A stretch of 50,339 nucleotides of DNA from NCBI GenBank assembly GCA_015488755.1, contig WFNB01000079.1:1-50339 (forward strand), read 5' to 3'. This document shows, in pieces, positions 25,865 to 34,137 of the stretch. The translations under genes were made by a program, and so were the position numbers. Source of the stretch: Gammaproteobacteria bacterium. Lineage in GTDB: Bacteria; Pseudomonadota; Gammaproteobacteria; GRL18. Every line of letters begins with the position of its first letter. Position 1 is the stretch's first letter. The notes under the pieces were generated by a model. It did no database searches. It was not told the DNA's origin and saw only the letters and a list, made by a program, of their open reading frames with translations.

Positions 25865-25883
25865 GACAGTTTATGTCATTAGC
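25844..25883. promoter_or_regulatory. Perfect 14-bp palindrome, operator candidate
   Basis: GCTAATGACATAAA (25844-25857) and TTTATGTCATTAGC (25870-25883) are exact inverted copies with a 12-base spacer. Half-site centres are 26 bases apart, about 2.5 helical turns. It overlaps the yjfI promoter and lies about 90 bases before the divergent metallo-hydrolase gene, so one regulator could control both. It is not a terminator, since no T-run follows. Confidence 0.7.
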
Positions 25884-25914
25884 GTGATTCTGTTCACAAA
25901 AACATCTCTCTACC

Positions 25915-25943
25915 TTGTTTTCATCGTTTGTAGTATATTTAAT
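25915..25943 (+). promoter_or_regulatory. Candidate promoter of the metallo-hydrolase gene
   Basis: TTGTTT and TTTAAT are spaced by 17 bases, ending about 30 bases before the ATG at 25974. Confidence 0.4.
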
Positions 25944-25973
25944 AGATACATACGTTTCTGGGAAGAAAATACC

Positions 25974-26813
25974 ATGCTAAGCATAAAATTTTATGGTGTC
26001 AGAGGGTCTATTTCTGTTTTTGGCGAAGAATATCGTGAATTTGGCGGTAATACGACCTGCATACAGATCATGGCATCGGATACCAAACGCATCGGTATCT
26101 TAGATGCTGGAACCGGTATCCGTTTATTAGGCAAAGATATTCTGGCAATGGATAATCATCAAGATGAGTTATTTATTGCCTTTTCTCATTTTCATTGGGA
26201 TCACATTCAAGGCCTGCCCTTTTTTGCCCCTGCCTATGAAAAAAATATGCATATAAAGATACTCGCTTTAGGGCAAGATCGAAAAATTGAAAATCTTAAA
26301 GATATTTTTGGCATTCAAATGCAAGCCCGATTTTTTCCTCTGACGATGGAAGACATGGGCGCTCAGTTTAGCTTTTTATCCATCGACAAAAATAGTGAGG
26401 TTTTTCTCCCCCCCGATGGTATTCCCGTTAAAATGACCGCCGTGCGCCATAACCATCCCGGTGGTGCCTATAGTTATCGCTATGAACGTGAACAACATTC
26501 CATTGTTATTTCCACCGATATTGAGCATGGCGAGAGCATCGATCAAAACATTGTTGAATTAGCAAGAAACACCGATTTACTGGTTCACGATGCTCAATAT
26601 TCCAGTGAAGAATTAAAATCCCGCAAAGGCTGGGGGCATAGCAGTTATGATCAGGCCATTGCAGTGGCCAAACAAGCCAATGTGAAAAAACTGATCATCA
26701 CCCATCACGACCCCGAACATGACGATGCCTATTTGCGTAAAATGGAAAAATGGTGTCAGGAACGTTTCAGTCATTGTGAATTTGCCCGAGAAGGCATGAC
26801 GGTGACTGTCTAG
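25974..26813 (+). CDS. Metallo-beta-lactamase-fold hydrolase
   Basis: The 279-residue product starts MLSIKFYGVRGSISVFGEEY, the characteristic N-terminus of an MBL-fold subfamily often annotated as phosphodiesterase-like or two-component-associated hydrolases. The metal motif SHFHWDHIQGLPFF (HxHxDH) is intact, as are a second His in RHNHPGGAYS, the bridging Asp in STDIEHG and the final His in ITHHDPEHDD. It has no signal peptide. GGGAAG lies before the chosen ATG. A frame upstream starting with GTG at 25884 would overlap the palindrome and is unlikely. It is divergent to yjfI. The substrate is unknown; a cyclic nucleotide or a phosphodiester is possible. Confidence 0.8.
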   Translation: MLSIKFYGVRGSISVFGEEYREFGGNTTCIQIMASDTKRIGILDAGTGIRLLGKDILAMDNHQDELFIAFSHFHWDHIQGLPFFAPAYEKNMHIKILALGQDRKIENLKDIFGIQMQARFFPLTMEDMGAQFSFLSIDKNSEVFLPPDGIPVKMTAVRHNHPGGAYSYRYEREQHSIVISTDIEHGESIDQNIVELARNTDLLVHDAQYSSEELKSRKGWGHSSYDQAIAVAKQANVKKLIITHHDPEHDDAYLRKMEKWCQERFSHCEFAREGMTVTV

Positions 26814-26831
26814 CAATTAAGGAAAGACACT

Positions 26832-27254
26832 ATGCATAGCAGAAAACATGAAATCCTCTTATTCATTGCCATTGTCATCGCAATTTTTTCGTATAATCAA
26901 TACAGCAATACACAACAGCAATACGCCGCTAGTCTTAGCGAAGGGCTTATTTTAGCCAGTAATATCAAGTCTGATGTGAGCAATTATTATATGATGAATG
27001 GTCATTTCCCCAATAATAAGACGGATATTCACCTTGCTGATTTTAAGCCAAGCCCTAAGACAACCATCTCAGCCATCGATATTCTAGCAGGAGGGGTTAT
27101 TCAAGTTTCTTATAATAAACGCTCTGGTTTTAGAAACCATACTCTGCAACTCATCCCCGATGATAGTAATAACGCCTACGGCATTAACTGGTTCTGTGTG
27201 ACCTCCAGCAAAAAAATAACCTCACTCATCGCCACCTGCGACTATTTACCCTAA
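26832..27254 (+). CDS. Pilin-like membrane-anchored protein without a prepilin cleavage motif
   Basis: The 140-residue product has a short basic start (MHSRKHE), a TM helix (ILLFIAIVIAIFSYNQY) and a pilin-like continuation: YAASLSEGLILASNIKSDVS, NYYMMNGHFP, a middle beta region, and WFCVTSS followed by TCDYLP, two Cys that could form the D-region disulphide of type IV pilins. The pattern 'A..EGL.LAS..KS.V..YY..NG.FP' matches PilA-type proteins, but the G/A-F-T-L-x-E prepilin peptidase site is absent, so it should stay anchored by an uncut helix. It lies 18 bases after the hydrolase gene and may share its transcript. No other pilus gene is near. Confidence 0.6.
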   Translation: MHSRKHEILLFIAIVIAIFSYNQYSNTQQQYAASLSEGLILASNIKSDVSNYYMMNGHFPNNKTDIHLADFKPSPKTTISAIDILAGGVIQVSYNKRSGFRNHTLQLIPDDSNNAYGINWFCVTSSKKITSLIATCDYLP

Positions 27255-27326
27255 ATTCAAAGCATGAATTAAAAAAAAAAAAGAGTATAATAAAAGCGGA
27301 AATGGTGAATTATTTACATAATTGGT

Positions 27327-27373
27327 GTCACTATCTTACAGAATAGTGACCGATAACTTTGTAATATAGTGTC
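27327..27373. promoter_or_regulatory. Palindrome plus third half-site upstream of tpsA
   Basis: GTCACTAT (27327-27334) and ATAGTGAC (27343-27350) are perfect inverted copies with an 8-base spacer. A third half-site, ATAGTGTC, lies at 27366-27373, 23 bases downstream of the second. Three related sites 90-137 bases before the tpsA start suggest binding of a dimeric regulator. No regulator gene for it is evident. Confidence 0.5.
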
Positions 27374-27435
27374 AATACGCACGATCAGGCATAATTAATC
27401 AATAAGCCCGATTAAACAATAAAAGACACACAACC

Positions 27436-27448
27436 ATTGTCTGACAAT
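27436..27448 (+). promoter_or_regulatory. Small palindrome next to the tpsA ribosome-binding site
   Basis: ATTGTC T GACAAT is a perfect 6-bp palindrome around one base, ending just before GGGGATTGTT and the ATG at 27464. It could be an operator half or a small RNA hairpin in the leader. Confidence 0.3.
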
Positions 27449-27463
27449 AGACTGGGGATTGTT

Positions 27464-30400
27464 ATGAAAAAATATCAAAAACGGATTTTGGCAGTAGTGG
27501 TGGCTAATGCCCTCACCAATGGGCTTTATCTTAATGCTCACGCCAACCCAACAGGGGCAAGTGTAGTTCATGGTCAAGCCAGTTTTGCGCAGCCAAATGC
27601 CAGCACCTTACAGATCACCAATACACCAAATGCCATTATTAACTGGCAGGGCTTTTCCATTGGCAAGGGTGAGAGTACGCACTTTATTCAACAAAATGCC
27701 AATAGTCGGGTGCTCAACCGAGTCACTGGACAGTCCCCCTCTGCTATTCTTGGGCATTTGCAGTCCAATGGCAAAGTCTTTGTTATTAATCCCAATGGCA
27801 TCGTCTTTGGTCAGCAGGCCACTGTCGACACCGCCGGTTTAATTGCCTCAACCCTAAATATCTCCAATCAGGACTTTATTCAAGGGCACTTTAATTTTCA
27901 GGGCGATGGTGGTTCGATTGATAATCAGGGCTATATTCGCTCAGGTAAAAATGGCGAAGTGGTATTTATCTCCCCCGATATTAAAAACTCCGGTATTATC
28001 GAAGCCGAAGGTGGACAGATATTACTGGCCGCTGGTCGCTCCATTACCCTTAATAGTTTAGATAATAAAGGCATTAGCCTAAAAGTCACGGCACCGGGCG
28101 ATACGGTCTTAAACCTTGGTCAACTCATTGCCGATAAAGGCTCTGTGGGTTTATTTGCCGATATTATCCACCATCAAGGACGCATTCAAAGCAAGTCATT
28201 AGTACGGGGCGCCGATGGTAAAATCCATCTAATTGCCAATAATGAAGTCACCACCAGTAAAGACAGTGTGACCATTGCGGATAATGGCGAGATCACCATA
28301 AAAAGTCAGGGCAATACCAAAGTTTCAGGTCAGGTATCCACCAAAAGCAGTCAACAGGGTGGCCGGATTGAACTCTTAGGTCACACTGTCAGCGTGGCCA
28401 ATGCCAAAATTAATGCCTCTGGAAACACCGGTGGCGGTGAGATTTTAGTCGGGGGCAATTATCAGGGCAAGGGCAGCACCCAAACCGCACAACAAACACA
28501 CATTAATGCCAGCACACAACTAAAGGCCAATGCCATTGATAGTGGCAAGGGCGGTCGAGTTATTGTCTGGGCCGATGGCAGTACCCAAAGCTATGGTGAA
28601 ATACAAGCACGAGGCGGTCAATTCGGTGGCGATGGTGGTTTTGTTGAAACCTCAGGCAAACAGTTTTTAGACTTGGGGGACTTTGTACCAGACTTAAAGG
28701 CAATTAATGGTCATGGCGGGACTTGGTTGTTGGATCCAACCGATGTCACCATTAGCAATGCTAACCTGAACACCACCGAAGCACCTGCGGGTACATTTAA
28801 TCCAAGTGGCGCTATTAACTCCAGCACTATTGATGTTGCAGATATTGTTACAGCCTTAGAAGCCGGTACTAATGTCCAAATAAATACTGCATCAGGTGGT
28901 GTTGGTTTAGGTGATATTACTATTGCATCAGCAATTAACCAAACAGTCGCAACAGCCGCTTCATTGACCTTAACAGCTGAAGGCAGTATTGATATAGTCG
29001 CACCCATTAGCACTTATGGGGATATTAATTTCTCCAGTGGTACTGGTGGCTCTGGTGATATTGGCGAATCAGCCTCTGTTGCTATTACCTCTTATAATGG
29101 CAATATTTCTTTTTCATCTAATGATAATATTAACCTCAATACAAATGGTGTAACGCTCAATGCTAATAATGGCGCAATCTCACTGACTGCAGGAACAGGT
29201 GGTTTTGGTGGTACTATAGATATTAATGACCTGACAGCAAATACCAGCGTAACATTAACTGCTCTTGGTGACATCAGTCAATTTGGCTCAAGTATTAATA
29301 GTCCTCAATTAACCATTATTGGACAAACAATAAAACTTGACTCCGGTATTAATTCCTTTCAAAAACTCACCGTTGAGGCAACTGGCAATGTGGAGGTCGC
29401 TAATCTTGGTAATTTTGCCATTTTAAATAATGGGACTTATGACGGTGTTACATCCGGTGTTGGTGGTTACGTTGCCCTAGATAGCTATGGCAATGGGACT
29501 ATTTCATCTGACCCTGCTAATGGTGGTGGAAAAATCATTTCTGGAACCATCAATTTAAATACTAATAGCGGTGGTGGCCAAATTGGGAATAGTAAAACCG
29601 ATCCGCTAATCACTAATCATTCCCCTGACTCAAATATCAGCATTGGTAAAAACGGCTCACCTGTTCATGGTGTGTTTATAGAACAAACCGATGGCACACT
29701 GAATCTTAATACAAACTTTTATAATGATGGTGATATTTACTTAAATGCCTCATTTGGGCAACTGACTGTTAACCCAGCCATTAATAATGGTGCCAATAAG
29801 GTTCGCCTGCTTGCCAGCGCCGATGTAATTATTGTGCCTGCTGCTGGAGTCAATACTACCACGGGCTATATCTTTTTAGAAGATAACGATCCTCTTGATA
29901 ATATCGGTGAGCTTCATACCGGTAGCGGCGGCTTAGTCACATTACAAAATTTAGGACCTTGGATAATCAGTAGTCCTGTTGTCTTGCCAACCGGTCAGGA
30001 TATCGAACTCATCAGTCAAGGCAACTTTAATGTTAACTCAACAGGTAAAATCTCCGGCCCTGGCGGTGTATCTCATAATGCCAAATTAGTTATTCATAAC
30101 AAAACATCTGGTGCAGCTATTACCGTTGATGCTGCTGGTGGTGGTGTATTAGCCGATAATTTAGTGCTATTAAGCAATAATGGACAAATTGATTTAGCCG
30201 GTGGTAATGTAACCTTTAACACCTTATTTGCTAATAGTGGTACAGGCGTTAACTCATCTGTCTTTGCTTATAGTACAACCGACTTTGATATCGTCAATAG
30301 CAGTGGCCTATTGGATGGTGGGGTGACTTACTCCGGTGGGGTAACTGCTGATAATGCCGTTCGACTCAGTGCCGGTACAGGCAATCAAATTGGCGGCACC

Positions 30401-32515
30401 GCAAATAGTACAGGCTCGATTAAAACAGCACAAATTAATTTTGATGTGTCAAACAATCAAATTGGTAGCGCAGCGTACCCAGTAATACTCAATGGCAACA
30501 CAACTATTGGTAGCCTCACGGATGCTTTGGGTGGCATTTACCTAAACCAAACCGCTGGGAATTTACAAATTGATGACTTAAGTGTTGCTCCTGGTAATGC
30601 TGTTCCTATTAGTCTCACTACAGCAGGAAGTATTAATTTTGGTGATGGTGTTAATTTAATATCAAATGGGGGCAATATTAGTTTAACAGCCAATGGTAAT
30701 ATTAATTTAGTTGCAGGTTCTGGAGTCGCCACCCAAATTAATTCAACTCATTTTACTTCAGGATTAGATGGCGGAGTAATTGCAATCAATGTTGCTAATG
30801 GCAATTTACTATTACCTGCAACAGCCAATACTGGTGAACAAAGTCAGATTGTTTCAAGTGGAGGAAATATTGATATTCATATCAATAACGGTAATTTAGA
30901 TATGCCTAGTACAACAGGAACTGCCAGTATTAATGCCTCAGGTGGTGCCGGTACAGGAGATATTACTATTAAATCTGATACATTTGCTATTGCCTCTGGT
31001 AATACTATTATGACAGATACAACCAATGGCGCGGTCTATATCCTACCTTATACCACCAGTGCTGATATTCTTATTGGCTCAGGAGGTTTATTAACAGAGA
31101 GTGAATTACTAAATATTAACGCCAGTCGCTTAACTATTGGCGATAGCAGTAGCACTGGAACACTGACCTTAAATGTGGCCGATGGTACATTACATGATAA
31201 CGAATTTACTGCTAAAATTCTTGAGTTTCAAAGCGGTCATATTATTAGCAATAGTAATATTGATCTTACCAGTCCCTCTCCAAGTAATAAAAAAGTTACC
31301 TTTACTACAGGTACAATTACAGGCAATCGTATTGATATTAATAACTCCATTAATTTAGGTAGCGATGGCCAATTAGAGATAACCTCCGATTTAGTTGATA
31401 TTAATAATCAGGTCTTAGCAACCGGTACAACACAATTTGATCTCACTGCCACCGATACAGAATTTAATCCTGGGGGCTTAGGCAATCTGATTAAAGTTAA
31501 TGGTAACTACACTGTTACTGGCAATAGCACCTTTGATGGTAGTGGTATTACAGAGTTTGAATCATTATACGCTAATGGTTTAGGACAAGTCGTTAAAATA
31601 CAAAATGATGCCACCGCTCTATTTGATAATGGCTATCAGCAAAGTGCTGGGCAAACTATTATTGAATCGGGTGGCCTATTACAGGATGTTCTTGGCTCTA
31701 CCTCCTTTAATGGAGGGGAGTTGCGCGGTAATGGTACGATTAGCAGTAATGTCACGATGAATAGTACATCACAACTTATTCCTGGAGCATCACCGGGTTT
31801 ACTAACGATAAGCGGTGATCTTACACTAAATTCCGGCAGCCACCTCTTACCCGAAATACAGGGTATATCACGAGGTTCTACTTATGATGCAGTTGATGTG
31901 AATGGTAATGTGACCATTAATAATGCCATTATTGATATCGCCCATAGCAGTTATTCTGGTGAAGCGATAGGTGACTACTATAATATTATTAGTAGTACAG
32001 GTGCCATAACTGGTTCTTTTGCTCAAATAAATACTGGAGACTCCAGTGTGTATACCGGTGCAATTGTACCTCCAACTGATCAGACCTATAAGCTGACATT
32101 GGCATCATTATCAGGCTCAGGGACACCACCACCTACCGATCCTCCAGTAACCCCACCTTATATTGTGCCACCTACTGATCCGGTTGATCCGCCTACCGAT
32201 CCGGTTGATCCGCCCACCGATCCGGTTGATCCACCCACCGATCCGGTTGATCCGCCTACTGATCCGGTCGATCCACCCACCGATCCAGTTGATCCACCTA
32301 CTGATCCGGTTAATCCACCGACGGATCCCGTGCCCCACCCAGAGCCACAAGTGCCTGATGTGGCGGTACCACCGGGTTCACGTTTGGATCCAGTCGGTTC
32401 ATTAGTGGCCATTCGCAGTAATCCATTTAGAAGTTGGTCGCCTGCGGTACTGATTGTGGATACGGGTGATGACGATAATAGTGATGGCATTGTTTTACAA
32501 TGTTCTGATCTTTAA
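27464..32515 (+). CDS. Two-partner secretion exoprotein, filamentous-haemagglutinin-like (TpsA)
   Basis: The 1683-residue protein has a signal peptide (1-27, ending YLNAHA) and a TPS secretion domain (about 28-260) with the haemagglutination-activity motifs ITNTPNAIINWQGFSIG, NRVTGQSPSAILGHLQSNG and FVINPNGIVFG. A long Gly/Asn/Thr/Ile beta-helix repeat region fills about 260-1560. Near the C-terminus a proline-rich stretch carries eight copies of PPTDPV(D/N/P), followed by a conserved-looking tail (SLVAIRSNPFRSWSPAVLIV). It is exported to the cell surface as an adhesin or matrix protein. I chose the ATG at 27464 (MKKYQKRI) after GGGGATTG. The partner TpsB gene is 1.6 kb downstream. Confidence 0.85.
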   Translation: MKKYQKRILAVVVANALTNGLYLNAHANPTGASVVHGQASFAQPNASTLQITNTPNAIINWQGFSIGKGESTHFIQQNANSRVLNRVTGQSPSAILGHLQSNGKVFVINPNGIVFGQQATVDTAGLIASTLNISNQDFIQGHFNFQGDGGSIDNQGYIRSGKNGEVVFISPDIKNSGIIEAEGGQILLAAGRSITLNSLDNKGISLKVTAPGDTVLNLGQLIADKGSVGLFADIIHHQGRIQSKSLVRGADGKIHLIANNEVTTSKDSVTIADNGEITIKSQGNTKVSGQVSTKSSQQGGRIELLGHTVSVANAKINASGNTGGGEILVGGNYQGKGSTQTAQQTHINASTQLKANAIDSGKGGRVIVWADGSTQSYGEIQARGGQFGGDGGFVETSGKQFLDLGDFVPDLKAINGHGGTWLLDPTDVTISNANLNTTEAPAGTFNPSGAINSSTIDVADIVTALEAGTNVQINTASGGVGLGDITIASAINQTVATAASLTLTAEGSIDIVAPISTYGDINFSSGTGGSGDIGESASVAITSYNGNISFSSNDNINLNTNGVTLNANNGAISLTAGTGGFGGTIDINDLTANTSVTLTALGDISQFGSSINSPQLTIIGQTIKLDSGINSFQKLTVEATGNVEVANLGNFAILNNGTYDGVTSGVGGYVALDSYGNGTISSDPANGGGKIISGTINLNTNSGGGQIGNSKTDPLITNHSPDSNISIGKNGSPVHGVFIEQTDGTLNLNTNFYNDGDIYLNASFGQLTVNPAINNGANKVRLLASADVIIVPAAGVNTTTGYIFLEDNDPLDNIGELHTGSGGLVTLQNLGPWIISSPVVLPTGQDIELISQGNFNVNSTGKISGPGGVSHNAKLVIHNKTSGAAITVDAAGGGVLADNLVLLSNNGQIDLAGGNVTFNTLFANSGTGVNSSVFAYSTTDFDIVNSSGLLDGGVTYSGGVTADNAVRLSAGTGNQIGGTANSTGSIKTAQINFDVSNNQIGSAAYPVILNGNTTIGSLTDALGGIYLNQTAGNLQIDDLSVAPGNAVPISLTTAGSINFGDGVNLISNGGNISLTANGNINLVAGSGVATQINSTHFTSGLDGGVIAINVANGNLLLPATANTGEQSQIVSSGGNIDIHINNGNLDMPSTTGTASINASGGAGTGDITIKSDTFAIASGNTIMTDTTNGAVYILPYTTSADILIGSGGLLTESELLNINASRLTIGDSSSTGTLTLNVADGTLHDNEFTAKILEFQSGHIISNSNIDLTSPSPSNKKVTFTTGTITGNRIDINNSINLGSDGQLEITSDLVDINNQVLATGTTQFDLTATDTEFNPGGLGNLIKVNGNYTVTGNSTFDGSGITEFESLYANGLGQVVKIQNDATALFDNGYQQSAGQTIIESGGLLQDVLGSTSFNGGELRGNGTISSNVTMNSTSQLIPGASPGLLTISGDLTLNSGSHLLPEIQGISRGSTYDAVDVNGNVTINNAIIDIAHSSYSGEAIGDYYNIISSTGAITGSFAQINTGDSSVYTGAIVPPTDQTYKLTLASLSGSGTPPPTDPPVTPPYIVPPTDPVDPPTDPVDPPTDPVDPPTDPVDPPTDPVDPPTDPVDPPTDPVNPPTDPVPHPEPQVPDVAVPPGSRLDPVGSLVAIRSNPFRSWSPAVLIVDTGDDDNSDGIVLQCSDL
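32168..32335 (+). repeat. Eight tandem 21-bp repeats encoding PPTDPV(D/N/P)
   Basis: Eight in-frame units of 21 bases encode PPTDPVD (six copies), PPTDPVN and PPTDPVP. Most differences are at third codon positions, so the protein repeat is selected while the DNA drifts. The segment is a stiff Pro-rich spacer near the C-terminus of the TpsA exoprotein and could vary in copy number between strains. Confidence 0.9.
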
Positions 32516-32530
32516 GCTGAGGACACGATT

Positions 32531-33937
32531 ATGAAATCCTATACTCATTATGTTCTTGGCGCTCTATTGCTTTATTCTCTACTGGCTATGCTGTTTGTTA
32601 GTCCCGTATTGGCAAAGACAGACTTACCGGCCAATCATGCCGGCAAGGTGGTCTTTACCAAAGGGGCAGTCTCTTTGCTAAATGAGGGGCAGGTTGCCCA
32701 AATTTTAACCCGTGGTAGCCCCTTAAGTGTTGGTGATACGGTACACACGGGGCAAACCGCTAAAGCCATTTTAAAATTAATTGACGGCACACAAATTTCT
32801 TTAAAAGAAAATACTCATTTTACAATTAAGGTGTTTTCTACTCAGAAAAATAAAGAAAAAGCTGAATTGCAATTACTTAAAGGAGGAGTGCGAGTCATTA
32901 CCGGCTTTATTAATAAGCAACGCCATAATAATTTTAAACTGACCACATCGGTGGCCAGTATTGGTATTCGGGGTACCGACTTTACTGCGGTTATTTGTGA
33001 ACATGACTGCGGTAAAAAAGCCAATACAACGAAGCAACAAAGCGATAAGCCGATTGAAATTAAAGCCGACACCCCAGTTAAGGCACGACTTATTGTTAAG
33101 CATGGCTCGGTACAAGCCAAAAACCGTCATGGCAAGTTACGCCCATTATTAAAAGAAAGCCCTTTATATGTGGGTGATACCTTAATTACGGGTAAAAAGT
33201 CTGTGGCCGTGATTGTCTTTAAGGATAATACCCGTACTACTGTGCAATCTTCTTCTGAATTTGCTATTGAGGATTTTCAATTTCGCCCCGAAAAGGCGGA
33301 TAAAAGTCAGGCCAGCTTTAAGTTAATTAAGGGCAGTATGCGCTTTTTAAGTGGTAAAATCGGCAAGCTCAACCGCGAAAAATACGCCATTTCTACACCC
33401 ACTTCCAGTATTGGTATTCGGGGTACGGGCTTTGATTTAGCCTATTCAAACCCCACTTACTTAATGGTTTGGGAAGGTCAGGTAATGTTTATCTACCCTA
33501 ATGGGGAGGTGTTAGTTAAAACTGGGCAAACGTATCGCCTAGCTAATAAAAATGCCGTGCCAAAAGTATTAAAAGCACTGCCATTGCCTTTGCGTAGTGG
33601 TCCTAGACCCGATAGTGCAGAAATTGATAAGCTGGCCAATATTCCTTATTTATTTGGTTCTCGTGATAATAATGGTGATGCGGGTTTGTATATTTATGTC
33701 CGCTCTGGTGAGATTGAGGCGGCCAATGGTGAGGTTCATTTAAACCTTGGTGTGGCTGAAAGTGGCTTTATTGATGAGGACACCGCCTTTCGTATTAGCC
33801 GTGTTCCTTCATTGCTGATCATCCCTTTTATTCCACCGGATGCAGGCCAAGCACAATTAGATGCTTTTCGTATTCTCCCAGAGATATTTAATGTAGTCGA
33901 TTATCGGGATGATGGCACCTTGTGTGAAATAAAGTAA
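32531..33937 (+). CDS. Periplasmic protein with two FecR domains
   Basis: The 468-residue protein has a signal peptide (1-28, ending SPVLA) and two FecR-type domains. The first (about 40-155) holds FTKGAVSLLNEG, LSVGDTVHTG, LIDGTQISLKENT and VASIGIRGTDF. The second (about 185-320) repeats the order with LYVGDTLITG, FKDNTRTTVQSSSEF and SSIGIRGTGFDLAY. The C-terminal 150 residues are different (YIYVRSGEIEAANGEVHLNL). Classical FecR proteins pass signals to FecI-type sigma factors, but stand-alone periplasmic FecR-domain proteins next to TPS and CHASE2 genes are common and their role is unknown. It starts 15 bases after tpsA and is probably co-transcribed. Confidence 0.8.
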   Translation: MKSYTHYVLGALLLYSLLAMLFVSPVLAKTDLPANHAGKVVFTKGAVSLLNEGQVAQILTRGSPLSVGDTVHTGQTAKAILKLIDGTQISLKENTHFTIKVFSTQKNKEKAELQLLKGGVRVITGFINKQRHNNFKLTTSVASIGIRGTDFTAVICEHDCGKKANTTKQQSDKPIEIKADTPVKARLIVKHGSVQAKNRHGKLRPLLKESPLYVGDTLITGKKSVAVIVFKDNTRTTVQSSSEFAIEDFQFRPEKADKSQASFKLIKGSMRFLSGKIGKLNREKYAISTPTSSIGIRGTGFDLAYSNPTYLMVWEGQVMFIYPNGEVLVKTGQTYRLANKNAVPKVLKALPLPLRSGPRPDSAEIDKLANIPYLFGSRDNNGDAGLYIYVRSGEIEAANGEVHLNLGVAESGFIDEDTAFRISRVPSLLIIPFIPPDAGQAQLDAFRILPEIFNVVDYRDDGTLCEIK

Positions 33938-33980
33938 TCAACATTCAATCATAGGTGGGTACTTAAGCACTTTTGAGGCG

Positions 33981-34084
33981 GGATAACTCTGTATTTACTA
34001 CGCAAGACGCCGTAAATCCATCCATGGAGGCTTTATTGCCACATCCATGTGGCAAAAATTTCCTCCGTAAACACAGAGTTATCC
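33981..34084. repeat. 104-base nested inverted-repeat element between fecR-like and tpsB
   Basis: The outer arms GGATAACTCTGTATTTAC (33981-33998) and GTAAACACAGAGTTATCC (34067-34084) match at 17 of 18 positions. Inside, TTGCCACAT and ATGTGGCAA (34036-34055) form a perfect 9-bp hairpin, flanked by GGAGG and CCTCC that also pair. The whole element can fold into one long cruciform or hairpin. No coding frame is visible. It could be a small transposon-derived (MITE-like) repeat, and it may lower read-through from tpsA/fecR to tpsB. Confidence 0.75.
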
Positions 34085-34137
34085 TTAGGTATCTACGTAT
34101 GAACATTTAATAGATAGTAATCATTCAGGTAATGATA

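Noticed and set aside
32168-32335. Regular 21-bp repeats as a possible CRISPR array
   Set aside because: Units are directly adjacent without spacers, stay in one reading frame and vary at third codon positions. They encode the PPTDPV repeat of the TpsA exoprotein.
32531-33937. FecR-FecI iron-signalling pair
   Set aside because: No sigma-factor gene and no TonB receptor are nearby; the protein has two periplasmic FecR domains and no cytoplasmic anti-sigma part.
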